DNA from: a virus
Virus record (IMG/VR): IMGVR_UViG_3300046724_000129
Coordinates: 1 to 32,367 of that record
Direction: 5' to 3' (one strand)
Length of the DNA: 32,367 nucleotides
A program made the translations under genes and the position numbers. Within the stretch, counting starts at the first letter, position 1. Each line of letters starts with the position of its first letter. The notes beneath the pieces are model-generated. The model saw only the letters and a program-made list of their open reading frames with translations, ran no database searches and was not told the origin of the DNA. Shown here piece by piece: positions 1-5,499 of this stretch.

Positions 1-11
1 TAAGTCGCCCC

Positions 12-36
12 AGCCCGCATGAGTATGGGCTTTCTT
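12..36 (+). terminator. weak candidate rho-independent terminator
   Basis: On the plus strand AGCC at 12-15 can pair with GGCT at 28-31, and CAT at 18-20 with ATG at 25-27, with a two-base bulge and a GAGT loop. The stem is followed by TTTCTT. It could stop transcription entering from the left edge. The stem is short and the T-tract interrupted, so this is only a candidate. The rest of 1-93 shows nothing else. Confidence 0.25.
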
Positions 37-93
37 ACATCTACCACAGTCTCCAGACTGCGCGAACATTTTCTCTCCAACTCTTGATCCTTG

Positions 94-222
94 TCAAGCC
101 CCCCTGCGAATAAGAAAGAAACGGGCATACAGATATTTATTCGGATACCTACGCAGGATAGGGTGTTCGACCATTTCCTTCAAGGAAACCTTGAACCATC
201 TCGCCTTCTTCGCCCGTTTCAC
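94..222 (-). CDS. small basic protein, 42 aa, unknown function
   Basis: A short reading frame that starts with GTG at 222. The start overlaps the TGA stop of the HNH-like gene as GTGA, and AGGACGGAA lies just upstream as a plausible ribosome binding site. The product is strongly basic at both ends, with Lys/Arg clusters in the first eight residues and the last ten, and a central stretch rich in Tyr, Pro and Asn. It would be the last gene of the leftward early operon. I do not recognise the family. The stop-start coupling is the main reason to believe it is real; nucleic-acid binding would fit the charge but is a guess. Confidence 0.5.
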   Translation of the reverse strand: MKRAKKARWFKVSLKEMVEHPILRRYPNKYLYARFFLIRRGA

Positions 223-551
223 TTCCGTCCTACCTGCGAAAGTTTCCACACATCGACCCCCGTCCGCTCCGCAATCAGGTCCAGCATACGGGCTACAGGG
301 CCATACGTGGCCTCGAATTCCTTCGGGTTGAGGTCCAGACACACCTGCCCCAGCCGGTGCAGCCGGGGCTCGAGGGGGATCACCAGCCAGTCGTGGCGGG
401 CAAGCTTCTTCCCCCTCGGCTTCGGCTCCTGGATCCGCGCGGTGACCGAGGGCTTGCCGATGCAATGGCAGATTTCCGCCGGCCGACCGGTGATGAGGCA
501 TCCCATCGCCGCCACCTTCTCCCAATGCTTCCTGACCGCGGCGTTAGCCAT
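219..551 (-). CDS. Ref/DUF968-like HNH nuclease-type protein
   Basis: The 110-residue product has the layout of the small Ref/DUF968 group of phage HNH-type proteins: an early Cys within a G-C-L-I-T-G-R-P-A-E motif, a Cys-His-Cys cluster near residue 28, then an I-P-L-x-P-x-L-H-R-L-G-Q motif near residue 60. P1 Ref is a RecA-dependent HNH nuclease, and lambdoid relatives sit in recombination regions. Here the usual second Cys of the zinc site appears replaced, so activity is uncertain. The ATG at 551 overlaps the preceding gene's TAA by 8 bp, so translation is probably coupled. Identification is by motif pattern only. Confidence 0.6.
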   Translation of the reverse strand: MANAAVRKHWEKVAAMGCLITGRPAEICHCIGKPSVTARIQEPKPRGKKLARHDWLVIPLEPRLHRLGQVCLDLNPKEFEATYGPVARMLDLIAERTGVDVWKLSQVGRK

Positions 552-873
552 GGCTGCGCAGGAATTCCATGCCGGTAAGGGTGATGGCCCAGACGATCAT
601 CTGGCGCCCGGAGGGCGAGGGACGGGTCTTGCCCGTGTCCCCGACCAGAAGAGCCTCGGTGCACTCCTGCCGACGCTTGCCGATCGAATTGATCTGGATG
701 CCGGATGCACGGGACAGTTCGTGGTCGGTCATGGGCCCCTGCTCGTACAGGATGGACAGGCACATGATGCGACCAGGGGAAGGCGTGACCGAGGCCGCGG
801 CATCGTGCGAGGTCACAGGGTCGGTGCGGCGAACGGTCGGCGGGGTGAATACTGGATCGAACAGGTCGGGCAT
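544..873 (-). CDS. winged-helix phage DNA-binding protein
   Basis: The 109-residue product starts at the second of two adjacent ATGs (873), five bases after AGGAG, and forms a TGATG junction with the DUF1064 gene. After a variable N-terminus it reads D-P-V-T-S-H-D-A-A, then a helical stretch, then the G-P-M-T-D-H-E-L-S segment with a following R-R helix, and a C-terminal S-G-R-x-M-I-V-W-A-I-T-L-T-x-x-G strand pair. This is the familiar pattern of small winged-helix proteins in phage early regions. It probably binds DNA in early gene control; the target is unknown. Confidence 0.6.
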   Translation of the reverse strand: MPDLFDPVFTPPTVRRTDPVTSHDAAASVTPSPGRIMCLSILYEQGPMTDHELSRASGIQINSIGKRRQECTEALLVGDTGKTRPSPSGRQMIVWAITLTGMEFLRSHG

Positions 874-1178
874 CATGTCTCCTGAATGGTTATGCCATGG
901 ATGAACTTCATCAGCTTCTTCTTGATGCGGTACACATCGGTCCTGAACCCCTTGCTGTCCTCGACCGTTTCCTTCCAGTCGGGCCACACCTCGTAGACGA
1001 AGTCCGCAACGTAGGTGCAGGAGCGTTCCCCCTCCTGCTTGGGGATGAGCAGATACGGGACTTGCTCCCGGAGATTCCTGATCTGCTTCGCGGACTGCAT
1101 CAGTTTGAGCTCCAGCGCACGCTTGTGTTCCCGCTTGGAAGCATATCCCTTGGTCGGCTTGTTCCGAAACTTATGCAC
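873..1178 (-). CDS. DUF1064 family PD-(D/E)XK-like nuclease
   Basis: Starts at GTG 1178 with an excellent GGAGGAAAC site directly upstream. The 101-residue protein matches the DUF1064 plan: an N-terminal F-R-N-K-P-T-K-G-Y-A-S-K-R-E-H-K-R segment, a helix, Y-V-A-D-F-V-Y, then V-E-D-S-K-G and a closing Y-R-I-K-K-K-L. The ordered Asp (ADF), Glu-Asp (VED) and Lys (SKG) are the expected acidic and basic residues of a PD-(D/E)XK fold. Family members are common in phage recombination or replication regions; the substrate here is not known. It overlaps the upstream Cro-like gene by 8 bp. Confidence 0.7.
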   Translation of the reverse strand: MHKFRNKPTKGYASKREHKRALELKLMQSAKQIRNLREQVPYLLIPKQEGERSCTYVADFVYEVWPDWKETVEDSKGFRTDVYRIKKKLMKFIHGITIQET

Positions 1179-1335
1179 GTTTCCTCCGACGCAGCACTTC
1201 GCGGATCCACGCCGCTCGAGCATCGGTGATGCCGCGCAGCCGCCAATGCCGCACCAGTTGCCTGGAAGTGACCAGCCCGCGGGCAATGTCCGCATCGCTG
1301 TCGCCGAAAAGTCTCTGCAGTTGTTTGAAGTTCAT
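1171..1335 (-). CDS. Cro-like HTH transcription regulator
   Basis: A 54-residue protein beginning M-N-F-K-Q-L-Q-R-L-F-G, followed by D-A-D-I-A-R-G-L and S-R-Q-L-V-R-H-W-R-L-R-G-I. This is the classic helix-turn-helix of Cro/YdaS-type phage repressors, in which the W-R-x-R-G-I-P-like turn ends the recognition helix. The C-terminus is a basic helix. An ATG 18 bases upstream (1353) is also in frame; 1335 is preferred because family members start at this motif, but neither start has a good ribosome site. It lies beside a divergent promoter with an inverted repeat, so it probably controls both early operons. Confidence 0.7.
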   Translation of the reverse strand: MNFKQLQRLFGDSDADIARGLVTSRQLVRHWRLRGITDARAAWIREVLRRRKRA

Positions 1336-1353
1336 GCTGAAATCGTAGCCCAT

Positions 1354-1378
1354 AAAATAGATGTTGACAAGCTATTTT
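1354..1378. promoter_or_regulatory. probable operator: 7-bp inverted repeat over the rightward -35
   Basis: AAAATAG at 1354-1360 is the exact reverse complement of CTATTTT at 1372-1378, with an 11-bp spacer containing the TTGACA -35 box of the rightward promoter. The site begins directly beside the 5' end of the Cro-like gene. A repressor dimer bound here would block RNA polymerase. Binding by the adjacent HTH protein is inference. Confidence 0.55.
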
Positions 1379-1392
1379 TCGGCACCTATACT
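1364..1392 (+). promoter_or_regulatory. sigma70-like promoter for the rightward early operon
   Basis: A perfect -35 TTGACA (1364-1369), a 17-bp spacer and a -10 TATACT (1387-1392) that matches the consensus at five of six positions. Transcription should start near 1399 and run into the early genes from 1662. An inverted repeat overlaps the -35 box. Confidence 0.75.
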
Positions 1393-1661
1393 TCAATCAC
1401 TCGCATAAACTGTTACCCGAGTTCCCTTTGAGTGGGATAGGGAGAAACGCCGGATGCGAACAGGGCCATGAATGGGACCTCGAGGCGAAAACTCATGGAA
1501 GCCCGACAGTAACCGGCAAAGAGCGACACCTAGTTGATCGGTGGCTGCAGCATAGGGAACCCTCCCCGGTTTCCTCCCCGTGCTGCAGTATGACAAGCGG
1601 TCGGCCGCGGACCAAGATCAGCGCAGCGGCACCTCCAATCATTCGCAAAATGGGAGCCATG
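1393..1661 (+). other. untranslated leader of the rightward early transcript
   Basis: About 260 bases between the promoter and the first well-supported gene. Only very short reading frames with weak starts are present, such as a 14-codon one from 1468. An ATG at 1590 is in frame with the downstream 76-codon gene and could extend it, but the added residues are low-complexity and no ribosome site is seen. The notable content is the hairpin at 1545-1588. Confidence 0.4.
1545..1588 (+). promoter_or_regulatory. long two-part hairpin in the early leader RNA
   Basis: CTGCAGCA at 1545-1552 pairs perfectly with TGCTGCAG at 1581-1588. Inside it, GGGAACC at 1555-1561 pairs with GGTTTCC at 1568-1574 with one G-U pair and a six-base pyrimidine loop. 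There is no T-tract after it, so it is not a simple terminator. Its place in a phage early leader would suit an antitermination, stability or translation-control element; none is shown. Confidence 0.45.
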
Positions 1662-1892
1662 ATGAGATTCTGCAAGGACTGTAAGCACATCATCGTCAAG
1701 GATAGTGATCCTACATTGCATTACGCACGGTGTGCTGTCTTCAAGACCAAGAACGACGATTACCCTGTTAACGGAATCGTAGAATTCGGATATGCCGCGA
1801 CTGCCAGATTGGGAATGAAGACGGTCCTTGGCCCGTGCGGACCCGATGCCCTCCTGTTTGAGGCCAAAGATGAATCCACCGTGCCGGTGTGA
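1662..1892 (+). CDS. small Cys-containing phage protein, 76 aa
   Basis: Starts at the second of two adjacent ATGs (1662), five bases after GGAG. The product begins M-R-F-C-K-D-C-K-H and continues to Y-A-R-C about 20 residues later, giving a C-x2-C...C pattern seen in many small phage early proteins with a partial zinc-binding site, with one more Cys in L-G-P-C-G-P. It is the first gene of the rightward early operon. Function unknown. A longer form from 1590 cannot be excluded. Confidence 0.6.
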   Translation: MRFCKDCKHIIVKDSDPTLHYARCAVFKTKNDDYPVNGIVEFGYAATARLGMKTVLGPCGPDALLFEAKDESTVPV

Positions 1893-2037
1893 GCGTCTTT
1901 CCTTCCCGCATCGCTTCTCATGGCAATGCGAGGATTTCGAGGCCGAGCAACGGGACCTCCAGCTTCAGGACACGCCTGAAGATTGCGTGGACGGAACCAC
2001 CACCGACATCATCAACTGGATGCGCAATGTTCGATGA
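1870..2037 (+). CDS. small Cys-rich early protein, 55 aa
   Basis: ATG at 1870 follows GAGG by six bases, inside the end of the previous gene in another frame (23-bp overlap). The product begins with P-C-R-C-E-R and contains F-P-H-R and W-Q-C, a short Cys/His cluster like those of small phage proteins that bind a metal. An acidic, Gln-rich middle follows. Its stop overlaps the next gene's start by 11 bp. Function unknown; reality is supported by start signals, tight packing and protein-like composition. Confidence 0.5.
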   Translation: MNPPCRCERLSFPHRFSWQCEDFEAEQRDLQLQDTPEDCVDGTTTDIINWMRNVR

Positions 2038-2134
2038 AACCGTGAAGGATCTGCTGTTGAAGAACGTCCCCTTCTGGGGTGGAATCCTGATCATCACCTG
2101 CGTCTTGATTCTGATTGGAGCCTACTATGGCTGA
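2027..2134 (+). CDS. 35-aa single-pass membrane peptide
   Basis: ATG at 2027 opens a frame coding for a short charged N-terminus (M-F-D-E-T-V-K-D) and then one hydrophobic helix from about residue 15 to 34, ending in A-Y-Y-G. It overlaps both neighbours: the previous stop by 11 bp and the next gene's ATG (2127) by 8 bp. No clear ribosome site is seen, so translation may be coupled. It probably sits in the inner membrane. Function unknown. Confidence 0.5.
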   Translation: MFDETVKDLLLKNVPFWGGILIITCVLILIGAYYG

Positions 2135-2336
2135 TCCAACATTCGAGAACAAGCTGCACCCGCTGAAGGTGGAGTGGCATGGTGCGGAGACACATTCGGA
2201 TCCCGCCAATTTCACCGAGCGTATGCGCGAACGCATGGCCGCGGCGAACGGGAAGCGGGTCCGGGATGCGGTGAGCAACATCGACTTCGTGGTCGGGCCG
2301 ATCATCCGGCAGCGCAGGGTGAGGAGCGTGAAGTGA
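2127..2336 (+). CDS. hypothetical early protein, 69 aa
   Basis: ATG at 2127 overlaps the membrane peptide's TGA. The product starts M-A-D-P-T-F-E-N-K-L-H-P, continues hydrophilic with a likely helix of alternating Arg, Met and Ala residues, and ends with a basic tail. It is soluble and not recognised. The downstream gene begins on its stop codon (GTGA), which indicates a translationally coupled early operon. Confidence 0.55.
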   Translation: MADPTFENKLHPLKVEWHGAETHSDPANFTERMRERMAAANGKRVRDAVSNIDFVVGPIIRQRRVRSVK

Positions 2337-2509
2337 ACGGATATGACGAAGAGAACGATGGTGGACTGCGCCAGGAGCAGGAAAGACAGATAGATGAAAT
2401 TATCGAATCGATCGGTCTAGTTGATTGTCCATATTGTGCTGACCCAATTCTTGGTCAGGTCTTCTACGATCAAACGTGTGCAGGTTGTATAAATCGTATG
2501 AAAGATTAG
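2333..2509 (+). CDS. small zinc-ribbon protein, 58 aa
   Basis: GTG at 2333 overlaps the previous TGA as GTGA and follows GAGGAG by six bases. The N-terminal half is acidic and helical (many Glu, Gln, Asp). The C-terminal half carries C-P-Y-C, then C-A-G-C about 18 residues later, an evident four-Cys zinc ribbon, and ends in N-R-M-K-D. The codons here are more AT-rich than in neighbouring genes, which may indicate separate acquisition. Function unknown; a regulatory or protein-binding role is usual for such small ribbons. Confidence 0.6.
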   Translation: MNGYDEENDGGLRQEQERQIDEIIESIGLVDCPYCADPILGQVFYDQTCAGCINRMKD

Positions 2510-2538
2510 TTGACAAACTGTTTTCTCGCACTCATAAT
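2510..2538 (+). promoter_or_regulatory. second sigma70-like early promoter
   Basis: TTGACA at 2510-2515, a 17-bp spacer and CATAAT at 2533-2538 (five of six consensus bases). It begins at the stop codon of the preceding gene and would drive the SSB-like and exonuclease genes. The 23 bases from 2509 match 18 of the 23 from 1363 at the first promoter, so both may answer to one regulator. Confidence 0.7.
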
Positions 2539-2599
2539 AATCATGTAGTGACCGAGCGGCGCGGATCGTCGCAACCAGAACCTGAACAAGGACATGACC

Positions 2600-2986
2600 A
2601 TGAAGCTGAATGAAGCTATCGAGAGCAAGTATCTGAAGCAGGAAGACATCGGTGACGAGGAGGTCGTGGTCACCATCCAAGCCTACAAGAAGGAAAACGT
2701 GGCCCGCGACGACGAGCCGCCGAAGTACAAGATCGCGCTCAAGTTCAAGGAATTCGCCAAGCCGATGGTCTGCAATCCGACCAATCTGCGGCGCATCGCC
2801 AAGGCCCTGCAGAGCGACGATCTGGACCTGTGGAAGGACCAGCAAGTCGTGCTGTTCGTGGACCCGGATGTCGAGTTCGGGGGCAAGGTCACGGGCGGGC
2901 TGCGCATCAGGGCTTCCCGCAAGGGCGGTCCCACGGTCACCCGCCGCGCCGACGACGACTTCTCGGACGAGGACCCGTTCAAATGA
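2600..2986 (+). CDS. SSB-like conserved phage protein upstream of exonuclease
   Basis: The 128-residue product starts at the second ATG (2600), seven bases after AAGGA; an ATG at 2594 is too close to that site. The body is beta-rich with K-Y-L-K-x-E-D, V-V-V-T-I and V-V-L-F-V-D-P-D-V-x-F-G-G-K-V-T-G-G-L-R-I-R segments typical of a conserved phage family found near recombination exonucleases. The C-terminus is an acidic tail D-D-D-F-S-D-E-D-P-F-K, much like the protein-interaction tip of bacterial SSB. A single-stranded-DNA-binding partner of the exonuclease is a reasonable inference; the family itself is not characterised to my knowledge. The next gene starts on its stop codon. Confidence 0.55.
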   Translation: MKLNEAIESKYLKQEDIGDEEVVVTIQAYKKENVARDDEPPKYKIALKFKEFAKPMVCNPTNLRRIAKALQSDDLDLWKDQQVVLFVDPDVEFGGKVTGGLRIRASRKGGPTVTRRADDDFSDEDPFK

Positions 2987-3621
2987 TGACCGCAGAGCAG
3001 AAGGCAGAATTCCTTTCTGTCCGACTTGGCAAACTCACCGCCTCTAACATGGGGCGGGCCATGTCCTACCTGAAGGATGGGAAGACGCCGGCCGCGCCGC
3101 GGGTCAAACTTCTGAAGGAGTTGCTGGCCGAGCGGGTGACGGGATTCAACGTGCCTCATTTCGTCAGCCCCCCGATGCAATGGGGGATTGACCATGAAGA
3201 CGAGGCGGTGGACCTGTTCGCGGCCAAGTACCCGCAGTTCGGGGTGCGGCTGTCGCGCTTCTACGAACACCCGCTGATCCAGAACTTCGGGGCGACCCCC
3301 GACCGGGAGATCAACCTGGGCGAGGATCACGGGCTGCTCGAGGTGAAATGCCCGACGACGGAAACGTACATCGACTACCTGATGGCCGGGGTGGTCCCGG
3401 AGGAGTACAAGCCACAGATGACCGCGCAGCTACTGTGCAGCGGCAAGAAGTGGTGCGGGTTCATCGCCTATGACCCGCGGATCCGGGAGGAGAAGAAGCG
3501 TCTGTTCATGCGCAAGTTCATCCCCACCGAGGAGTACCTGAAACTGGTGGAGACCGAGGCTATCAAGTTCCTGGACGAGCTCGACAATGCGTTTGATCAG
3601 TTCGTGACCGCGGCGCCATGA
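2983..3621 (+). CDS. YqaJ/lambda-exonuclease family recombination nuclease
   Basis: The 212-residue protein has the YqaJ viral recombinase plan: an N-terminal R-x-G-K-L-T-A-S segment (about 14-21), W-G-x-x-H-E-D-E-A (about 67-75), T-P-D-R with Asp 107, and L-L-E-V-K-C-P with Glu 120 and Lys 122. These correspond to the Glu, Asp, Glu-x-Lys metal site of lambda Exo, a 5'-3' double-strand exonuclease that makes 3' overhangs for single-strand annealing. The next helix contains Y-K-P-Q-M-T-A-Q-L-L as in the family. ATG-ATG at 2983/2986 overlaps the previous TGA. No annealase such as Beta or RecT is seen in the window. Confidence 0.85.
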   Translation: MMTAEQKAEFLSVRLGKLTASNMGRAMSYLKDGKTPAAPRVKLLKELLAERVTGFNVPHFVSPPMQWGIDHEDEAVDLFAAKYPQFGVRLSRFYEHPLIQNFGATPDREINLGEDHGLLEVKCPTTETYIDYLMAGVVPEEYKPQMTAQLLCSGKKWCGFIAYDPRIREEKKRLFMRKFIPTEEYLKLVETEAIKFLDELDNAFDQFVTAAP

Positions 3622-4616
3622 CCGACATCCTTGACCCGAAGTATCCCGAATGGGGGGCGTATATGGACGAGGCGAAGATGGTGCCGAGGGAGCCGACGCA
3701 TGAAATGATCCTTGCGCCGCGACCGTTTAGCACGTTCACGGACATTTGGTATGCCATGTGGGACGCCGCCCCTGCCGCGCCCGCTCCAGATGCGTCTGCA
3801 TATTCCGCTGTCGCCACGCTGCAACGTATGGGCTACACATGGCATGGTGGCGAACTGTGGAAGCCGCCGCTTGGCCCTGTGCCGGTATGGGCCGCACCTG
3901 CCGCGCCCGCGTGGACGGATGCGGAAGTGGACGCGGCGGTGATCGCGGCAGCGCGAGAAGGTGAGAAAGGCTATCGCGGCATCTTCATGGGCGAGCCGTT
4001 GTGGAGGGCCATCTTCCGCGCCGGACTCGCAGCAGCCGCGCCCGCGAAGGAGCCGCGCATTGTCCTGTGCCAAGAGTGCGGATGGGAGGTGCAGCTTACG
4101 GAACACGCGCAATGCCGTAACTGTGGCGCAATTCCGCAGCACCCGCCGCAGGATGCTGCGCCCGATGTGGCAGAGATATTGTTGGACTTGCAGGAAGCAG
4201 AAGGCTATGTGTCGGAGAATCCTAACGTGCATAGCCTAGCGCGACTGTGCAAGCGAGCGCACGCCCTCCTGTCCTCGCAACAAACGCGCATCGCGGAACT
4301 GGAGCGGGAGCGGGATGGATTCAAGGCCGAGTGCGACCTGAATCTGCATCGCGTCCTGACTTGCGGTGTCGCTGCGGAACACCCCAATGCAGACCTAACG
4401 CGCACCGGAGCCTACGCCGAGAAGTGGAACACTAAACAGGCCGAGTCTGTGCGGTCATTGCGAACGCGAGCCGACAAAGCCGAGGCCGAGTGCGCCCGCA
4501 TGAAGCCGCTATTCGACAAGGCTTGCGCGATTGTCGATGCGTGGGATGGCCAATTCAAGCATCCGCTCAAGCCTCTCGTTGACGCAGCCCGCGCAGCACT
4601 CAAGGGGGAAGCGTGA
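3618..4616 (+). CDS. modular early protein with zinc ribbon and coiled coil, 332 aa
   Basis: ATG at 3618 overlaps the exonuclease TGA. The protein looks assembled from modules. Residues 20-56 contain P-R-E-P-T-H-E-M-I and an A-M-W-D-A-A-P-A-A-P segment typical of variable phage early proteins of the Ead/DUF551 style. Residues 95-145 repeat the style (W-T-D-A-E-V-D...L-A-A-A-A-P). A four-Cys ribbon has Cys 151, 154, 166 and 169. From about 180 a charged, probably coiled-coil region runs to the end. Ala/Pro-rich linkers join the parts. Such proteins are accessory and mosaic; the function is unknown. Confidence 0.6.
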   Translation: MTDILDPKYPEWGAYMDEAKMVPREPTHEMILAPRPFSTFTDIWYAMWDAAPAAPAPDASAYSAVATLQRMGYTWHGGELWKPPLGPVPVWAAPAAPAWTDAEVDAAVIAAAREGEKGYRGIFMGEPLWRAIFRAGLAAAAPAKEPRIVLCQECGWEVQLTEHAQCRNCGAIPQHPPQDAAPDVAEILLDLQEAEGYVSENPNVHSLARLCKRAHALLSSQQTRIAELERERDGFKAECDLNLHRVLTCGVAAEHPNADLTRTGAYAEKWNTKQAESVRSLRTRADKAEAECARMKPLFDKACAIVDAWDGQFKHPLKPLVDAARAALKGEA

Positions 4617-4849
4617 CAGATGTGATCATCAAGGTGCTGGACTCCCGTCTGTGCAACCACATCCAGCCGGTGGCACGGGACATGAGCGGGTCCGTGGTGG
4701 ACGAGCATCGGTGCGTTCTCATCAAGGGGCATGACTCCGAGCATACCGACGGCTGCGGCCGGTTCTGGCGAGACCTGGATTGGCTGCGGCGCCGGCTGGA
4801 GAATGGCACGCCCAAAGGGACTGTGTTCTCCTTCCCGGAGAGAAAGTGA
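4613..4849 (+). CDS. small Cys/His protein, 78 aa
   Basis: GTG at 4613 overlaps the preceding TGA (GTGA) and follows AGGGGGAAGC. The product contains C-N-H near residue 14, then H-R-C-V-L-I-K-G-H-D-S-E-H and C-G, a Cys/His spacing that suggests a small metal-binding fold; C-x-L-x-x-G-H-D-x-x-H motifs recur in small phage proteins. The C-terminus is basic and aromatic. Function unknown. The HTH gene that follows starts on its stop codon. Confidence 0.55.
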   Translation: MTDVIIKVLDSRLCNHIQPVARDMSGSVVDEHRCVLIKGHDSEHTDGCGRFWRDLDWLRRRLENGTPKGTVFSFPERK

Positions 4850-5499
4850 AACTGAATCTGGACGGGCTCAAGGTACTGTCGGAGTCGATGACCAAGAGCG
4901 AACTGGCAGCACTCCTGTGGGTAGACCGATCCGCGATCAACCGGTATCTGGCAGGGAAACAGCCCCGGACTACGGTCGTAAAGCGCATCAACGACATCAT
5001 CGAGGAACGTGTGAGGGAGGGACCCAATGTCCGAGAAGTCTTCGCCAAGTACCTGTACGTTTGGGCTAACCATCGTCTGTCCATCGACGAGGGCCACATC
5101 GGTGCGCTCTCTGCTTGCAGAGTTCTTCGGTACCCTCTTGCAAGAGCAGAAGTCTGCCAGCTTTACGAGCGACTCACTTCAGTTCTCTATTGTGATAAGC
5201 GACACCTCTTCGACTGGCTCCAGCGAAACTACCGGGGATACAAAACCATCCTCGGCTCCATGCTTCGACAGGAACTAGTGCTTCCCTGTCCGGACAAGGT
5301 GAACCTGTGCCGCAATTCAGGGATGGACCCGAGGTGGGTCGAGGCGTACTACATGGACCTGACGCTGCCGGAGAATGCGCCGTTCCTGGTAGCACTTCAG
5401 GTCAGCGCATCAAGGGACGATCCGGAGCAGGACGGAAAGGTGAAGGTGGACCTTACCACTTCCAGTCGCGGCAGAAGCCTTGCTCCTGAAGAGTCTTGA
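4846..5499 (+). CDS. HTH protein with unknown C-terminal domain, 217 aa
   Basis: GTG at 4846 follows GGAG by five bases and overlaps the preceding TGA. Residues 14-50 (M-T-K-S-E-L-A-A-L-L, then R-S-A-I-N-R-Y-L-A-G-K) form a clear Cro/C1-like helix-turn-helix. The remaining 160 residues, with D-P-R-W-V-E-A-Y-Y-M and L-P-E-N-A-P-F-L-V-A-L near the end, are not recognised. As the last gene of the rightward operon it could be a late regulator. Between 5027 and 5278 another frame is open with its own good ribosome site, so a nested gene or frameshift is possible. The last 47 bases overlap the end of the ATP-grasp gene tail to tail. Confidence 0.55.
   Translation: MKLNLDGLKVLSESMTKSELAALLWVDRSAINRYLAGKQPRTTVVKRINDIIEERVREGPNVREVFAKYLYVWANHRLSIDEGHIGALSACRVLRYPLARAEVCQLYERLTSVLYCDKRHLFDWLQRNYRGYKTILGSMLRQELVLPCPDKVNLCRNSGMDPRWVEAYYMDLTLPENAPFLVALQVSASRDDPEQDGKVKVDLTTSSRGRSLAPEES

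Noticed and set aside
94-525. Long minus-strand frame of 143 codons through the HNH gene
   Set aside because: Most of it is a shadow of the HNH-like gene; only the last 42 codons beyond that gene, from GTG 222, look like a separate gene.
91-885. Plus-strand frame of 264 codons at the left end
   Set aside because: Opposite to three coupled minus-strand genes with recognisable motifs; starts with TTG and has no domain pattern.
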